Source: UBA5314 sp035560815 (GTDB taxonomy: Bacteria > Bacillota > Syntrophomonadia > Syntrophomonadales > Syntrophomonadaceae). Taken from it: 64,000 nt of DNA. Below are positions 45,479-52,744 of the stretch, piece by piece. The notes under the pieces were generated by a model that was given only the letters and a program-made list of their open reading frames with translations, was not told the origin of the DNA and ran no database searches. Numbering within the stretch: position 1 is the stretch's first letter; each line of letters opens with the position of its first letter. Position numbers and translations under genes: made by a program. The stretch is taken from assembly GCA_035560815.1 (NCBI GenBank), contig DATMYR010000078.1:3463-67462 (forward strand). Direction: 5' to 3'.

Positions 45479-45735
45479 AAAAACACCTGTCCCTTATTTT
45501 AAGGACAGGCTCAACCTGCGGTGCCACCTTAATTGATGTATGAAGATTTCATGCATCCTCTCTTGTGGAGTGATAACACACCCATGCCAGTTAACGCTGG
45601 CAACGCGTCGGAAGCTACTCCGGTCACTGACCTTTTCACCCCGCCCTCTGAGGCCCATTTACCACTCCGCACCTGCCAGGATTTCAGCTGCCCTGGCTCT
45701 CTAATTGGTCGGTTTTGTGGTTTTACTTCCTCATC
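45479..45735 (-). promoter_or_regulatory. T-box leader of trpXYZ-type operon, tryptophan specifier (TGG)
   Basis: Minus-strand T-box. GAGGAAGTAA (AGTA motif) pairs across to AAATGGGCCTC, giving specifier TGG (Trp) at 45655-45657. Stem I continues with AGAGAGCC and the apical CAGCTGAAATCCTGG. The T-box sequence AAGGTGGCACCGC is near 45518-45530. The terminator hairpin (45486-45495 with 45501-45509) ends in T5. Uncharged tRNA-Trp should induce transport. Confidence 0.93.
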
Positions 45736-45749
45736 AACGGTTTATAAAA

Positions 45750-45778
45750 ATGTAAACACATGCAAAATATCTTGTCAA
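45750..45778 (-). promoter_or_regulatory. Predicted promoter of the Trp T-box operon
   Basis: Minus-strand perfect TTGACA (45773-45778), 17-base spacer, TGTTTACAT extended -10 (hexamer 45750-45755), which is a weak -10. Confidence 0.5.
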
Positions 45779-45834
45779 CCAAATTGTCCCAGACCTGAAT
45801 TCCCACCTACCGGATGGATTCCCGAAACAGGCAA

Positions 45835-45863
45835 GAAAATCACCCCGCCTGGCAGGCGGGGTG
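45835..45863 (-). terminator. Terminator of the 3D-domain gene
   Basis: Perfect 10-bp stem (45841-45850 CACCCCGCCT with 45854-45863) and 3-base loop, followed on the minus strand by ATTTTCTTG. It lies 69 bases after the 3D-protein stop. Confidence 0.8.
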
Positions 45864-45931
45864 TTCTATATTTTTCCTATAATCGGCTGGGCCAGGATTA
45901 TGGATGCGAATCGGTCGAAAACTCTGTAAAA

Positions 45932-46555
45932 TTAATAGACAGTGACTTTCACGGCCCGAATGCCCCAATTCAATGCTTCCTGAAGGCTATCAAAAAAGAG
46001 GTCGATGCGATTACCCTTGATGGCATTTCCCTGGTCAGCGGCAAGAGCCTCTCCATATCCTTCGACATAAAGCTTGGTTTTCATCGGAATTACGTTGGGA
46101 TCCGTGGCCGCAATTCCCCGGGCTAGAGGTAGGCCAATGAAAGAGGGGTAGCCATACCAGGGGTAGTTGCTTTTATAGCCTGCATCATAACCAGTTGCTA
46201 TCATGGTGATGGTTCTTCCCGGGTTGATTGACCCTCCCCTGGACACCGTCTTTGTAGATATACCCAGGTACTTTTGGGTTGCCGGGCCGACGATTCCATA
46301 TGCTGGGAGCCCCACATCCTTTTGGAAGCGAACAACACCATTATATGTTTTGGCACCGAAAATCCCATCGACACTTCCACACCAGTATCCCTTATTATTG
46401 AGAATCTGTTGGACTTGACTTACAGCAGATCCGGTGGAGCCCCAGGACAGGGTCTGGCTGTCAGCGGCCATTACGGATTTTAAAGGGGAGAAAATACCGA
46501 CGGTTAGAATAAGTACAAGAAGAATAGTAAGGAATTTGTGTCTACTTCGTAACAT
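45932..46555 (-). CDS. Secreted peptidoglycan-binding and 3D-domain protein
   Basis: A 207-residue exported protein. It has a signal peptide (LTILLVLILTVGIFSPLKSVMA), a PG_binding_1 domain (LSWGSTGSAVSQVQQILNNKGYW through VRFQKDVGLP) and a C-terminal 3D domain (TMIATGYDAGY, LPLARGIAATDPNVIPMKTKLYV, ADQGNAIKGNRIDLFF). 3D domains share the fold of lytic transglycosylases, and related proteins remodel cell or spore wall. The ATG at 46555 has GAGGAGGT upstream. A longer in-frame extension back to 46651 is less likely. Confidence 0.9.
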   Translation of the reverse strand: MLRSRHKFLTILLVLILTVGIFSPLKSVMAADSQTLSWGSTGSAVSQVQQILNNKGYWCGSVDGIFGAKTYNGVVRFQKDVGLPAYGIVGPATQKYLGISTKTVSRGGSINPGRTITMIATGYDAGYKSNYPWYGYPSFIGLPLARGIAATDPNVIPMKTKLYVEGYGEALAADQGNAIKGNRIDLFFDSLQEALNWGIRAVKVTVY

Positions 46556-46619
46556 AGAATACCTCCTCAGATAATCAGCCCTCAACCGGGTTGATTTCCT
46601 TGCAACAACACTAGCGGCA

Positions 46620-46703
46620 ACCGGTGCTTCAAGTGTACCCGCCTTGGACAATCCTGGTCAAACAGCCTGAAAACCCTCTGAAATGGGCATGTTGCGCACC
46701 GGT
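46620..46703 (-). promoter_or_regulatory. Possible structured leader upstream of the 3D-domain gene
   Basis: ACCGGTGC (46620-46627) and GCACCGGT (46696-46703) could close an 84-base domain in the 3D-gene leader. It does not match the c-di-AMP (ydaO) riboswitch that often precedes such genes. The 551-base gap 46556-47106 has no convincing ORF. Confidence 0.25.
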
Positions 46704-47054
46704 GGTAAGAGCTTGTGATTTATCCCCGATAGGAATCGATCATCCCGGATACATGTTCATCCCACATCGTTCCTTAATACCCAGAAATGTTGGAAGAACC
46801 CGTCTGTATCGCAACCTTTCCGTCTTTGACCGCATCCAGTCATATATTTCCACCGTCATACTTTTTCCTGCATTCCTTGAATTTTGCCATTGCCCCATAT
46901 GTTTCCGAGACCATGAAAAATGCAAGCCGATCTAATGATGACCCGTCGATCTATGGATCACCATTGGTCCTTATTACCGGTACATGGATTTTTTATCATT
47001 TGGCGGAGAAATGGAATAATGATCAGGGGATGGTGAGAATAACCTTAGCAAGGT

Positions 47055-47078
47055 GAAGGAGACATGACTGTCTCCTTC
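47055..47078 (-). terminator. Hairpin after the DUF1540 gene
   Basis: Perfect 10-bp stem GAAGGAGACA (47055-47064) with 47069-47078, 4-base loop. The T tract is weak on both strands. It lies 29 bases beyond the DUF1540 stop. Confidence 0.5.
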
Positions 47079-47106
47079 ATATGTGCCTCATTTTTCATCT
47101 CTGGGC

Positions 47107-47268
47107 CTATTTCTTCTTACCATGTTTAAAAGTGTTGCAGCAGGTCCCTTCCGAAGATTGCACCTGTCTCCCTTCGCTGCTGGAGCGAACTTCAATCCCC
47201 TCCGCACGGCACTGGAAACTGTCATTATGGTAGCACTCTTCACACATGCACTGCATGACCTTTGACAT
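47107..47268 (-). CDS. Small DUF1540-type cysteine-rich protein
   Basis: A 53-residue protein read directly from the minus strand: MSKVMQCMCEECYHN at the start, FQCRAEGIEV in the middle and TCCNTFK near the end, finishing in Lys residues. The pattern of paired Cys (MQCMCEEC, QC, TCC) with a C-terminal CNTF matches DUF1540, small predicted metal-binding proteins common in Clostridia. GGGAGGTG lies eight bases before the ATG, which strongly supports the gene. Function unknown. The 324-base gap to the kinase gene (47269-47592) shows nothing recognised. Confidence 0.82.
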   Translation of the reverse strand: MSKVMQCMCEECYHNDSFQCRAEGIEVRSSSEGRQVQSSEGTCCNTFKHGKKK

Positions 47269-47592
47269 CTGAACACCTCCCTTCCGTAGGCTATGTAAAT
47301 ATTTTATACTTGAGCAGCCCAGGAAAACCGGACATCTGCATTCATTTCAGGTTTACCATAGGATGCCCATCAAGAATGAAGGACTATTCATTGGGTAGAT
47401 TTGAAGAAACCTTTTCCTTATAATAACCAGTAGGTGTGAGAATCTAATGAAAACTCGATAAACGATAACTATGCGATATTTCTGGCAAGTTCATGAAGAC
47501 TGCGAGAAAATTATCAAATGAGATTCGTATTTGTCACGATAGTGTTAAGGTAGAAACAATTATTTCCTGTTTTCCGGGAAGGAGACTCTCGT

Positions 47593-48942
47593 TTGAATAA
47601 CTTTCCATTGTGGCTGCAATGCATTCATAATATTTCCGCTGGTTTCATAATCGTTGTTTTTGGCAGCATCATCGTTAATTTGCGCCCCAATTGGAGAAAA
47701 GTTCTCATAATCACTCTTTTTTATGCCATTATTTCTGTCTATGTAGAAAGCTTGCCGTTGCCTTTCGGCTTTCGCTCTGTGTCCACTCTCATTATAATCT
47801 CCACCATTTCAATGGTTTTTCTGAATTTGCGCTTTTACCGTACGATGATAGCCATCCTCATCGGGATCACAGCACAGTACCTCCTGGACGGATTAACCAT
47901 CCCCATTATTGTCAAGCTTGCCCATATCAATATCCAGCAGCCGCCTGATCTCGCGGCGATGCTGCTGCAGTTTTTGCCTCAGCTCTCGATTGCCTGCCTG
48001 GTCATTTTTCTGTGTATCCATTATGATTTTCATCTCTTTGATTTTAGTGAAAAGAATCAGGAAGGTGCCCGTCTTACATCGGTAAAGAGAGAAAGGCTGG
48101 TCTACGGACTGTATGTGTGCATCTTGATTTTTGTGGTATTCGAGATGATATACAATCTAAATGATTTCGGTTATTTCCTGGAAAATGGCATAAATACGGT
48201 GGATCTCCATATATTGGACTGGATAAGCAACGTCACCGTCGTAGCCGCTATTTTAATCGTATCGTTCGTGCTTAAACAATTATTGGAACTCAGTGAAAAG
48301 GAAAGCGAGTATATCATTCAGAAATCCTATTTAGAAACCTTGGAGGAACTGCACACCGCCATCCGGGCACAGCAGCATGATCTGATCAACCATTTTCAGA
48401 CCCTCTACGGATTCCTTCAATTGCAGAACACCCAGGAAGCCACTCGCTATTTAGAGTCCCTCTTAGGTAACACCCCGGTTTTGAGGAGTTATGCCGCCTC
48501 GGGCAGCGTTCCTCTTTCCGCTCTTTTCTACATAAAAGCAGGTGTGGCTATCGATTGGAATATTGATTTTGATCTGGATATCAGAATCAAGTTAAACCAT
48601 CTGAACCTCCCGCCCTATGAACTGAACCGTATGGTCGGAAACCTGATTAACAACGCTTTTGATGCCGTTGCCTGCCAGGAACTTCCGAACCGCTGGGTGA
48701 AAATCAAGGTGGATCAGAATGCTATTTATTTCATTATTGAAATCTGCAATTATGGGAATTTAAGTGATGATACGATCAAAAAGATGATGAGCAAAGGTTT
48801 CACCACCAAAGATAAAGAGCATGATGGCCTGGGTCTTTTCATCGTAAAGAATCTAGCGGAAAAATATGAAGGAAAACTGCTCGTTCATTCCCAAAACAGC
48901 ACAATTACCATGTCCCTACTACTACCGCGGATGGAAACGTAA
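47593..48942 (+). CDS. Membrane sensor kinase with Spo0B-like dimerisation domain (orphan)
   Basis: A 449-residue kinase. Six to seven membrane helices fill residues 1-230. The phosphoacceptor helix is RAQQHDLINHFQTLYGF (His262), in the SPOB_a style seen in AgrC/CitA-like and Spo0B proteins. A GHKL ATPase follows, with N-box MVGNLINNAFDAV and G2 KEHDGLGLFIVKNLAEKY. The TTG start at 47593 has GGAAGGAG nine bases upstream. No response regulator or peptide gene is adjacent. It may sense a peptide or nutrient; the ligand and target are unknown. Confidence 0.85.
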   Translation: MNNFPLWLQCIHNISAGFIIVVFGSIIVNLRPNWRKVLIITLFYAIISVYVESLPLPFGFRSVSTLIIISTISMVFLNLRFYRTMIAILIGITAQYLLDGLTIPIIVKLAHINIQQPPDLAAMLLQFLPQLSIACLVIFLCIHYDFHLFDFSEKNQEGARLTSVKRERLVYGLYVCILIFVVFEMIYNLNDFGYFLENGINTVDLHILDWISNVTVVAAILIVSFVLKQLLELSEKESEYIIQKSYLETLEELHTAIRAQQHDLINHFQTLYGFLQLQNTQEATRYLESLLGNTPVLRSYAASGSVPLSALFYIKAGVAIDWNIDFDLDIRIKLNHLNLPPYELNRMVGNLINNAFDAVACQELPNRWVKIKVDQNAIYFIIEICNYGNLSDDTIKKMMSKGFTTKDKEHDGLGLFIVKNLAEKYEGKLLVHSQNSTITMSLLLPRMET

Positions 48943-49066
48943 AGGACAACTGGTATCATACCATTCATGCTGCCCTAACCTTGCGCCCACATTCAAACAA
49001 CATATCTGGAGAATATCCGAAAAGAACCAGAATTCAGTCCATTTTGCTGATAATTACTGTTAGGCG

Positions 49067-49093
49067 CAAACTAACACGGCAGGACGCCGATTA
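49067..49093 (+). promoter_or_regulatory. Predicted sigma-28 (SigD) flagellar promoter
   Basis: CAAA (49067-49070), 15-base spacer, GCCGATTA (49086-49093). This differs from the consensus TAAA-N15-GCCGATAA at one position in each half. It is placed 157 bases before flgG. Confidence 0.65.
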
Positions 49094-49102
49094 TCGGGTT
49101 AA

Positions 49103-49148
49103 TACTCTTTAAGGTATTCGCGGCAAGATACGATAACAATAAAGAGTA
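49103..49148 (+). promoter_or_regulatory. Leader hairpin with T-rich tail upstream of flgG
   Basis: Perfect 9-bp stem TACTCTTTA (49103-49111) with 49140-49148, followed by GTTTTATAT. A second hairpin (GGCGGTGCT, 49192-49200, with AGCATCGCC, 49211-49219) lies nearer the gene. The first may act as an attenuator. No known riboswitch was recognised in this 307-base gap. Confidence 0.4.
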
Positions 49149-49249
49149 GTTTTATATACAACGGGCTGGACTTGCAGAAGAGGCCCGTGGCGGTGCTGAA
49201 TGACCGAAGCATCGCCTGCTCCCATTTATCCAATTGAGGAGGCAATGCA

Positions 49250-50035
49250 ATGATCAGGGCACTCTACACTGCGAGTACTGGTATGCTCGGTCAACAAATG
49301 GCCATCGATACCCTGGCCAATAATATGGCCAACGTCAATACACCTGGATTCAAACAGCAGCGTTTGGAATTCCAGGATCTTCTCTACCAGACTATTAAAC
49401 GTCCCACGGTAAACGATACCACCAATGAACCGCTAGGTCTGGTTGTAGGTATGGGTGTCAAGCAGGCGGCAACCAACACCCTATTTACCCAAGGCCCCCT
49501 CAACCAGACTGATAATTCCCTTGATGTAGCCATCGACGGTCCGGGCTTTTTTAAAATAGAGGCACCCGGATATGATGATCCCATTTATACCAGAGACGGT
49601 TCCTTCAAGATTGATGCGGCCGGCCAGTTGGTCACCTCGGACGGGAATAAGGTGGTTGGCGTTGATGCTCTGGGTGAAGGAGCCTATGATGTCGAAATAG
49701 CAAAAGACGGCATGGTTACTTATAAGATTCCCGGAAGTGACACCGCCCAGGAAGCGGGACAGATAGAACTAGCAAAGTTTATGAACCCAGCAGGTATGGA
49801 AAAGCTGGGAGGCAACCTGTATAAAGCCACCCCCAGTTCCGGGGATCCGGTTGACTGGGATTCCTCCTCAGACAGTGCCACCACGCTGCAACCTGGTTAT
49901 TTGGAAGGTTCTAATGTGCAGGTGGTTCAAGAGATGGTCAATCTGATAACCGCACAGCGGGCGTACGAATTCAATTCCAAGGTCATTCAATCTTCCGATG
50001 AATTACTGCAGACCGCAACCAACTTACGTAAATAG
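49250..50035 (+). CDS. flgG: Flagellar hook-basal body rod protein (FlgG/FlhO family)
   Basis: A 261-residue axial flagellar protein. The N-terminal rod signature is ALYTASTGMLGQQMAIDTLANNMANVNTPGFK, and the C-terminal motif is VQEMVNLITAQRAYEFNSKVIQSSDELLQTATNLRK. Length matches FlgG (about 260). GAGGAGG lies eight bases before the ATG. It forms a two-gene unit with the rod-binding gene and likely belongs to the sigma-28 regulon. Confidence 0.93.
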   Translation: MIRALYTASTGMLGQQMAIDTLANNMANVNTPGFKQQRLEFQDLLYQTIKRPTVNDTTNEPLGLVVGMGVKQAATNTLFTQGPLNQTDNSLDVAIDGPGFFKIEAPGYDDPIYTRDGSFKIDAAGQLVTSDGNKVVGVDALGEGAYDVEIAKDGMVTYKIPGSDTAQEAGQIELAKFMNPAGMEKLGGNLYKATPSSGDPVDWDSSSDSATTLQPGYLEGSNVQVVQEMVNLITAQRAYEFNSKVIQSSDELLQTATNLRK

Positions 50036-50066
50036 ATTGTTTTTGAAATGAATGGGGGCTGCCCTT

Positions 50067-50408
50067 ATGATAACAGTAGATAATAACCGGGTTCCCTTTG
50101 ATCCTGGGAACCCATCTCTCTCCACCATTAAGGGAGACACTGATTTTGCATCCCAGCTACAATCGGCCTTAAAAACCAAGGATGGGAAGAAATTATATCA
50201 ATCATGTCAGGATATGGAGGCAGTATTCTTAAGCAAAGTCATGGAGGTCATGCGCAGCAGCATTCCCAAGAGCGGCTTCCTGGATGAAGGATTTGCCAAT
50301 GATACCTTTCAATCCATGCTCTATGATGAGTATGCCAAAAGCATGAGCAAGACCAATTCACTGGGGATATCCCAGATTCTCTTCCGGCAGTTAAGCCAGC
50401 AATTATAA
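50067..50408 (+). CDS. flgJ: Flagellar rod-binding protein (FlgJ N-terminal-like)
   Basis: A 113-residue protein matching the rod-binding domain of FlgJ: CQDMEAVFLSKVMEVMRSSIPKSGFL, DTFQSMLYDEYAKSMSKTNSLGISQILFRQL. It lacks the muramidase domain found in proteobacterial FlgJ, as is normal in Firmicutes. The ATG at 50067 begins MITVDNNRVPF. It lies 31 bases after flgG. Confidence 0.88.
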   Translation: MITVDNNRVPFDPGNPSLSTIKGDTDFASQLQSALKTKDGKKLYQSCQDMEAVFLSKVMEVMRSSIPKSGFLDEGFANDTFQSMLYDEYAKSMSKTNSLGISQILFRQLSQQL

Positions 50409-50434
50409 TACTGGCTGTAACTTAGCCGGCTTCC

Positions 50435-50766
50435 TCAAGAACCACTCTGTTCCTTTTGCTTTTCATCAGTCGTTTGGTTCTGGTCTTTATTTTTTTGCCA
50501 GTGCCAGGGATTCTCTTCCTTATTATCTACTTGCCATTCCCCCGTAACCGCCATTTTTCACACAAATCCGCCAGGCATGCCACCATTACATCTGCACCAA
50601 TGTACTTCACTGAAATAATTGCCGCGTCTTCGCGTCCTTTGGGTGCCATTTTTATCTTATTGATGTGCAGGAAAAGCAATTTTTGGGGGAGCAGCTTCAC
50701 GAAAATCAGGAAAATTTTACCGACTCCAGCAATAAATATTACCAGTTCTATGAAGGATTTACCCAT
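50435..50766 (-). pseudogene. Possible small gene split by a frameshift in a G5 run
   Basis: Minus strand. A 79-residue frame (50527-50766: hydrophobic N-terminus FIELVIFIAGVGKIFLIFVKLL, then EDAAIISVKYIGADVMVACLADLCEK) ends just past a run of five G. The -1 frame continues as EWQVDNKEENPWHWQ with a hydrophilic tail (KDQNQTTDEKQKEQSGS) to a stop at 50435. Joined, they give about 110 residues. The downstream part could also start at its own ATG (50554). No clear ribosome-binding site and no family recognised. The rest of the gap to 51009 holds the hyd leader. Confidence 0.35.
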
Positions 50767-50860
50767 CGTTTGTAGAACTAATGTACAGAATAGGAGTGAA
50801 TCCCTGAATTACCTGTTATTTTTGGCTTTACTTCGTTGCGGATATCATGAATAATTTAGC

Positions 50861-50889
50861 TTGGAGTGGAATAGACAAGAGAATATTAT
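50861..50889 (+). promoter_or_regulatory. Predicted promoter of hydCBA
   Basis: TTGGAG (50861-50866), 17-base spacer, TATTAT (50884-50889). The leader contains a hairpin AGAGTGCCG/CGGTACTCT (about 50901-50925). Confidence 0.45.
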
Positions 50890-51009
50890 GTCCAAATTCA
50901 GAGTGCCGGTTTTTTCGGTACTCTGCCCTGTGTTTACTATGAAGGAAAATCATTGCTGGAAGAAAAAATTCTTAATATAAAAACCACTAACGTGAAAGGA
51001 GGGAAATCG

Positions 51010-51453
51010 ATGGATTACAAGGAGATCATTGCCAAGTTTGCAGACATGCCAGGAGGGATTATCCAAGCCTACCACGCGCTGCTGGATGAATTCAGCTACC
51101 TGCCTGAAGAAGCGGTGGTTGAGGCTGCCCGGGTCTTCAAGATGTCAACCGCCGAGGCTTATGGAGTAGCTACTTTTTACTCTATGTTTTCGGTAAACAC
51201 CCGGGGTAAAAATGTCATTCGGATTTGCGAAAGCGCGCCCTGTCATGTGGCTGGAGCAGCAGATGTGGTTGCTGCCATGGAAAAGACGCTGGGCATCAAG
51301 ATGGGAGAGACAACGGCCGACGGACGTTTCACTCTGGAATTCACCGAGTGTGTCGGCCAGTGCCAGGCTACTCCGGTTATTACCGTGAACGGAAAGCCCT
51401 ATCTGGATATCAGCGCAGACAAAATTCCGGCGATTTTAGCCGAATGCAAGTAG
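51010..51453 (+). CDS. hydC: NADH-dependent [FeFe] hydrogenase subunit HydC (NuoE-like)
   Basis: A 147-residue thioredoxin-like [2Fe-2S] subunit: ICESAPCHVAGAADVV and TECVGQCQATPVI supply the four cysteines, preceded by EAYGVATFYSMF. It passes electrons within the NADH-linked trimeric hydrogenase. The ATG at 51010 has AAAGGAGGG upstream. It is first in hydC-hydB-hydA. Confidence 0.93.
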   Translation: MDYKEIIAKFADMPGGIIQAYHALLDEFSYLPEEAVVEAARVFKMSTAEAYGVATFYSMFSVNTRGKNVIRICESAPCHVAGAADVVAAMEKTLGIKMGETTADGRFTLEFTECVGQCQATPVITVNGKPYLDISADKIPAILAECK

Positions 51454-51500
51454 TAATAAATAAACGTAAATTAAATAAATAGAGAAAGGAGGGCATACAA

Positions 51501-52724
51501 ATGGCCGAAGAAATGCGTATTGTACTGCGTAACTACGGAAAGGTAGATCCCCTGAACATCGACACCTATGTAGCTCAGGGCGGTTACCAGTCTTTGGACA
51601 AAGCACGCAGTATGGACAAAGCGGCACTCATGGCGGAAGTAAAGAAATCCAATTTGAGAGGCCGTGGGGGTGCAGGATTCAACTGTGGCATGAAGTGGAC
51701 TTTTGCTGCGGGGGCCCAAGCCGACCAGAAGTATGTTATCGCCAATGCTGACGAAGGCGAGCCCGGCACCTATAAAGACCGTTTGATCATGGAAAACGAT
51801 CCCCAATCCCTCATAGAAGGAATGGCTGTTTGTGCCTATGCCATAGGAGCAACCAAAGGCTTTATCTATCTGAGAGGCGAATATCCCGAACTGGTGAGCA
51901 CTCTGAATGCCGCCATCGCCCAGGCCAAAGACAAAGGCTTCTTAAAAGATTTTGATCTGGAAGTAAGAAGAGGAGCCGGTGCTTATGTATGCGGCGAAGA
52001 AACGGCTTTGATCGAATCCATCGAAGGAAAACGCGGTGAGCCACGCTTCAAACCCCCCTTCCCTCCCGTAATCGGTTTATGGGGAAAACCGACCATTGTT
52101 AACAATATTGAAACCTACGCTAATATTCCCGCCATCCTGGAAAAAGGTGCGGATTGGTATGCCGGTATCGGAAACGCTGCCTATCCTGGAACCAAGGTGT
52201 TCACTTTGACCGGTGACGTTGTCAACAAAACCTTTTTCGAAGTTCCAACCAATATTACCGTACGCCAATTGATATTTGATTTCGGCGGCGGCATTGTCGG
52301 AGGCAAGAAATTTAAAGCCGCCCAGATCGGTGGAACGTCGGGCTGCTTTATCCCTGAATCCCTGCTGGACACCGAAGTAGCCTTTGATACCATGGGCGCT
52401 GCCGGACTAAGCCTGGGCACTGGGGCCACCTTCGTCATGGACGAAACCCGGGATATCGTAGATATTGTTACTAGAATTGCCGGCTTCTTTGAGCATGAAT
52501 CCTGTGGCAAATGCGCTCCCTGTCGTGAAGGCACGATGCGGACCGCAGAAATTATGGAAAAAATTAACGAAGGTAAAGGCTCAGTAAAAGACACTGCCTT
52601 GCTTGACAAATTGGGAACAGTAATGTCCTATTCATGTCTGTGCGGCTTGGGCCAGGCGGCACCCTCCCCGGTGCTGACCACCATCAAGCATTTCGCTGCC
52701 GACTATGAAGCAAAATTCAAGTAA
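51501..52724 (+). CDS. hydB: NADH-dependent [FeFe] hydrogenase subunit HydB (NuoF-like, short form)
   Basis: A 407-residue NuoF-type flavoprotein: FMN loop RGRGGAGFNCGMKW, NADH site ANADEGEPGTYKDR, and the [4Fe-4S] ligands ESCGKCAPCREGT and CLCG. It lacks both the N-terminal [2Fe-2S] domain and the C-terminal two-cluster ferredoxin domain of long HydB from bifurcating hydrogenases. That fits a simple NADH-linked enzyme, as reported for the S. wolfei Hyd1ABC complex. It lies 47 bases after hydC with AAAGGAGG upstream. Confidence 0.94.
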   Translation: MAEEMRIVLRNYGKVDPLNIDTYVAQGGYQSLDKARSMDKAALMAEVKKSNLRGRGGAGFNCGMKWTFAAGAQADQKYVIANADEGEPGTYKDRLIMENDPQSLIEGMAVCAYAIGATKGFIYLRGEYPELVSTLNAAIAQAKDKGFLKDFDLEVRRGAGAYVCGEETALIESIEGKRGEPRFKPPFPPVIGLWGKPTIVNNIETYANIPAILEKGADWYAGIGNAAYPGTKVFTLTGDVVNKTFFEVPTNITVRQLIFDFGGGIVGGKKFKAAQIGGTSGCFIPESLLDTEVAFDTMGAAGLSLGTGATFVMDETRDIVDIVTRIAGFFEHESCGKCAPCREGTMRTAEIMEKINEGKGSVKDTALLDKLGTVMSYSCLCGLGQAAPSPVLTTIKHFAADYEAKFK

Positions 52725-52744
52725 AGGGGAAAGGAGGTAAGAAA

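Noticed and set aside
46740..46860. c-di-AMP (ydaO) riboswitch upstream of the 3D-domain gene
   Set aside because: A GGTCAAAGACGG stretch is suggestive, but the other conserved ydaO segments (such as the GACAGCTAACCTCG region) are absent.
46740..46925. 61-residue minus-strand frame upstream of the 3D-domain gene
   Set aside because: No ribosome-binding site and unusual composition; the region looks like an untranslated leader.
49055..49100. GEMM (c-di-GMP-I) riboswitch before flgG
   Set aside because: GCGCAAAC and GGACGCC recall the motif, but spacing and the conserved GACGCAAAGC segment do not fit; the sigma-28 promoter explains part of the sequence.
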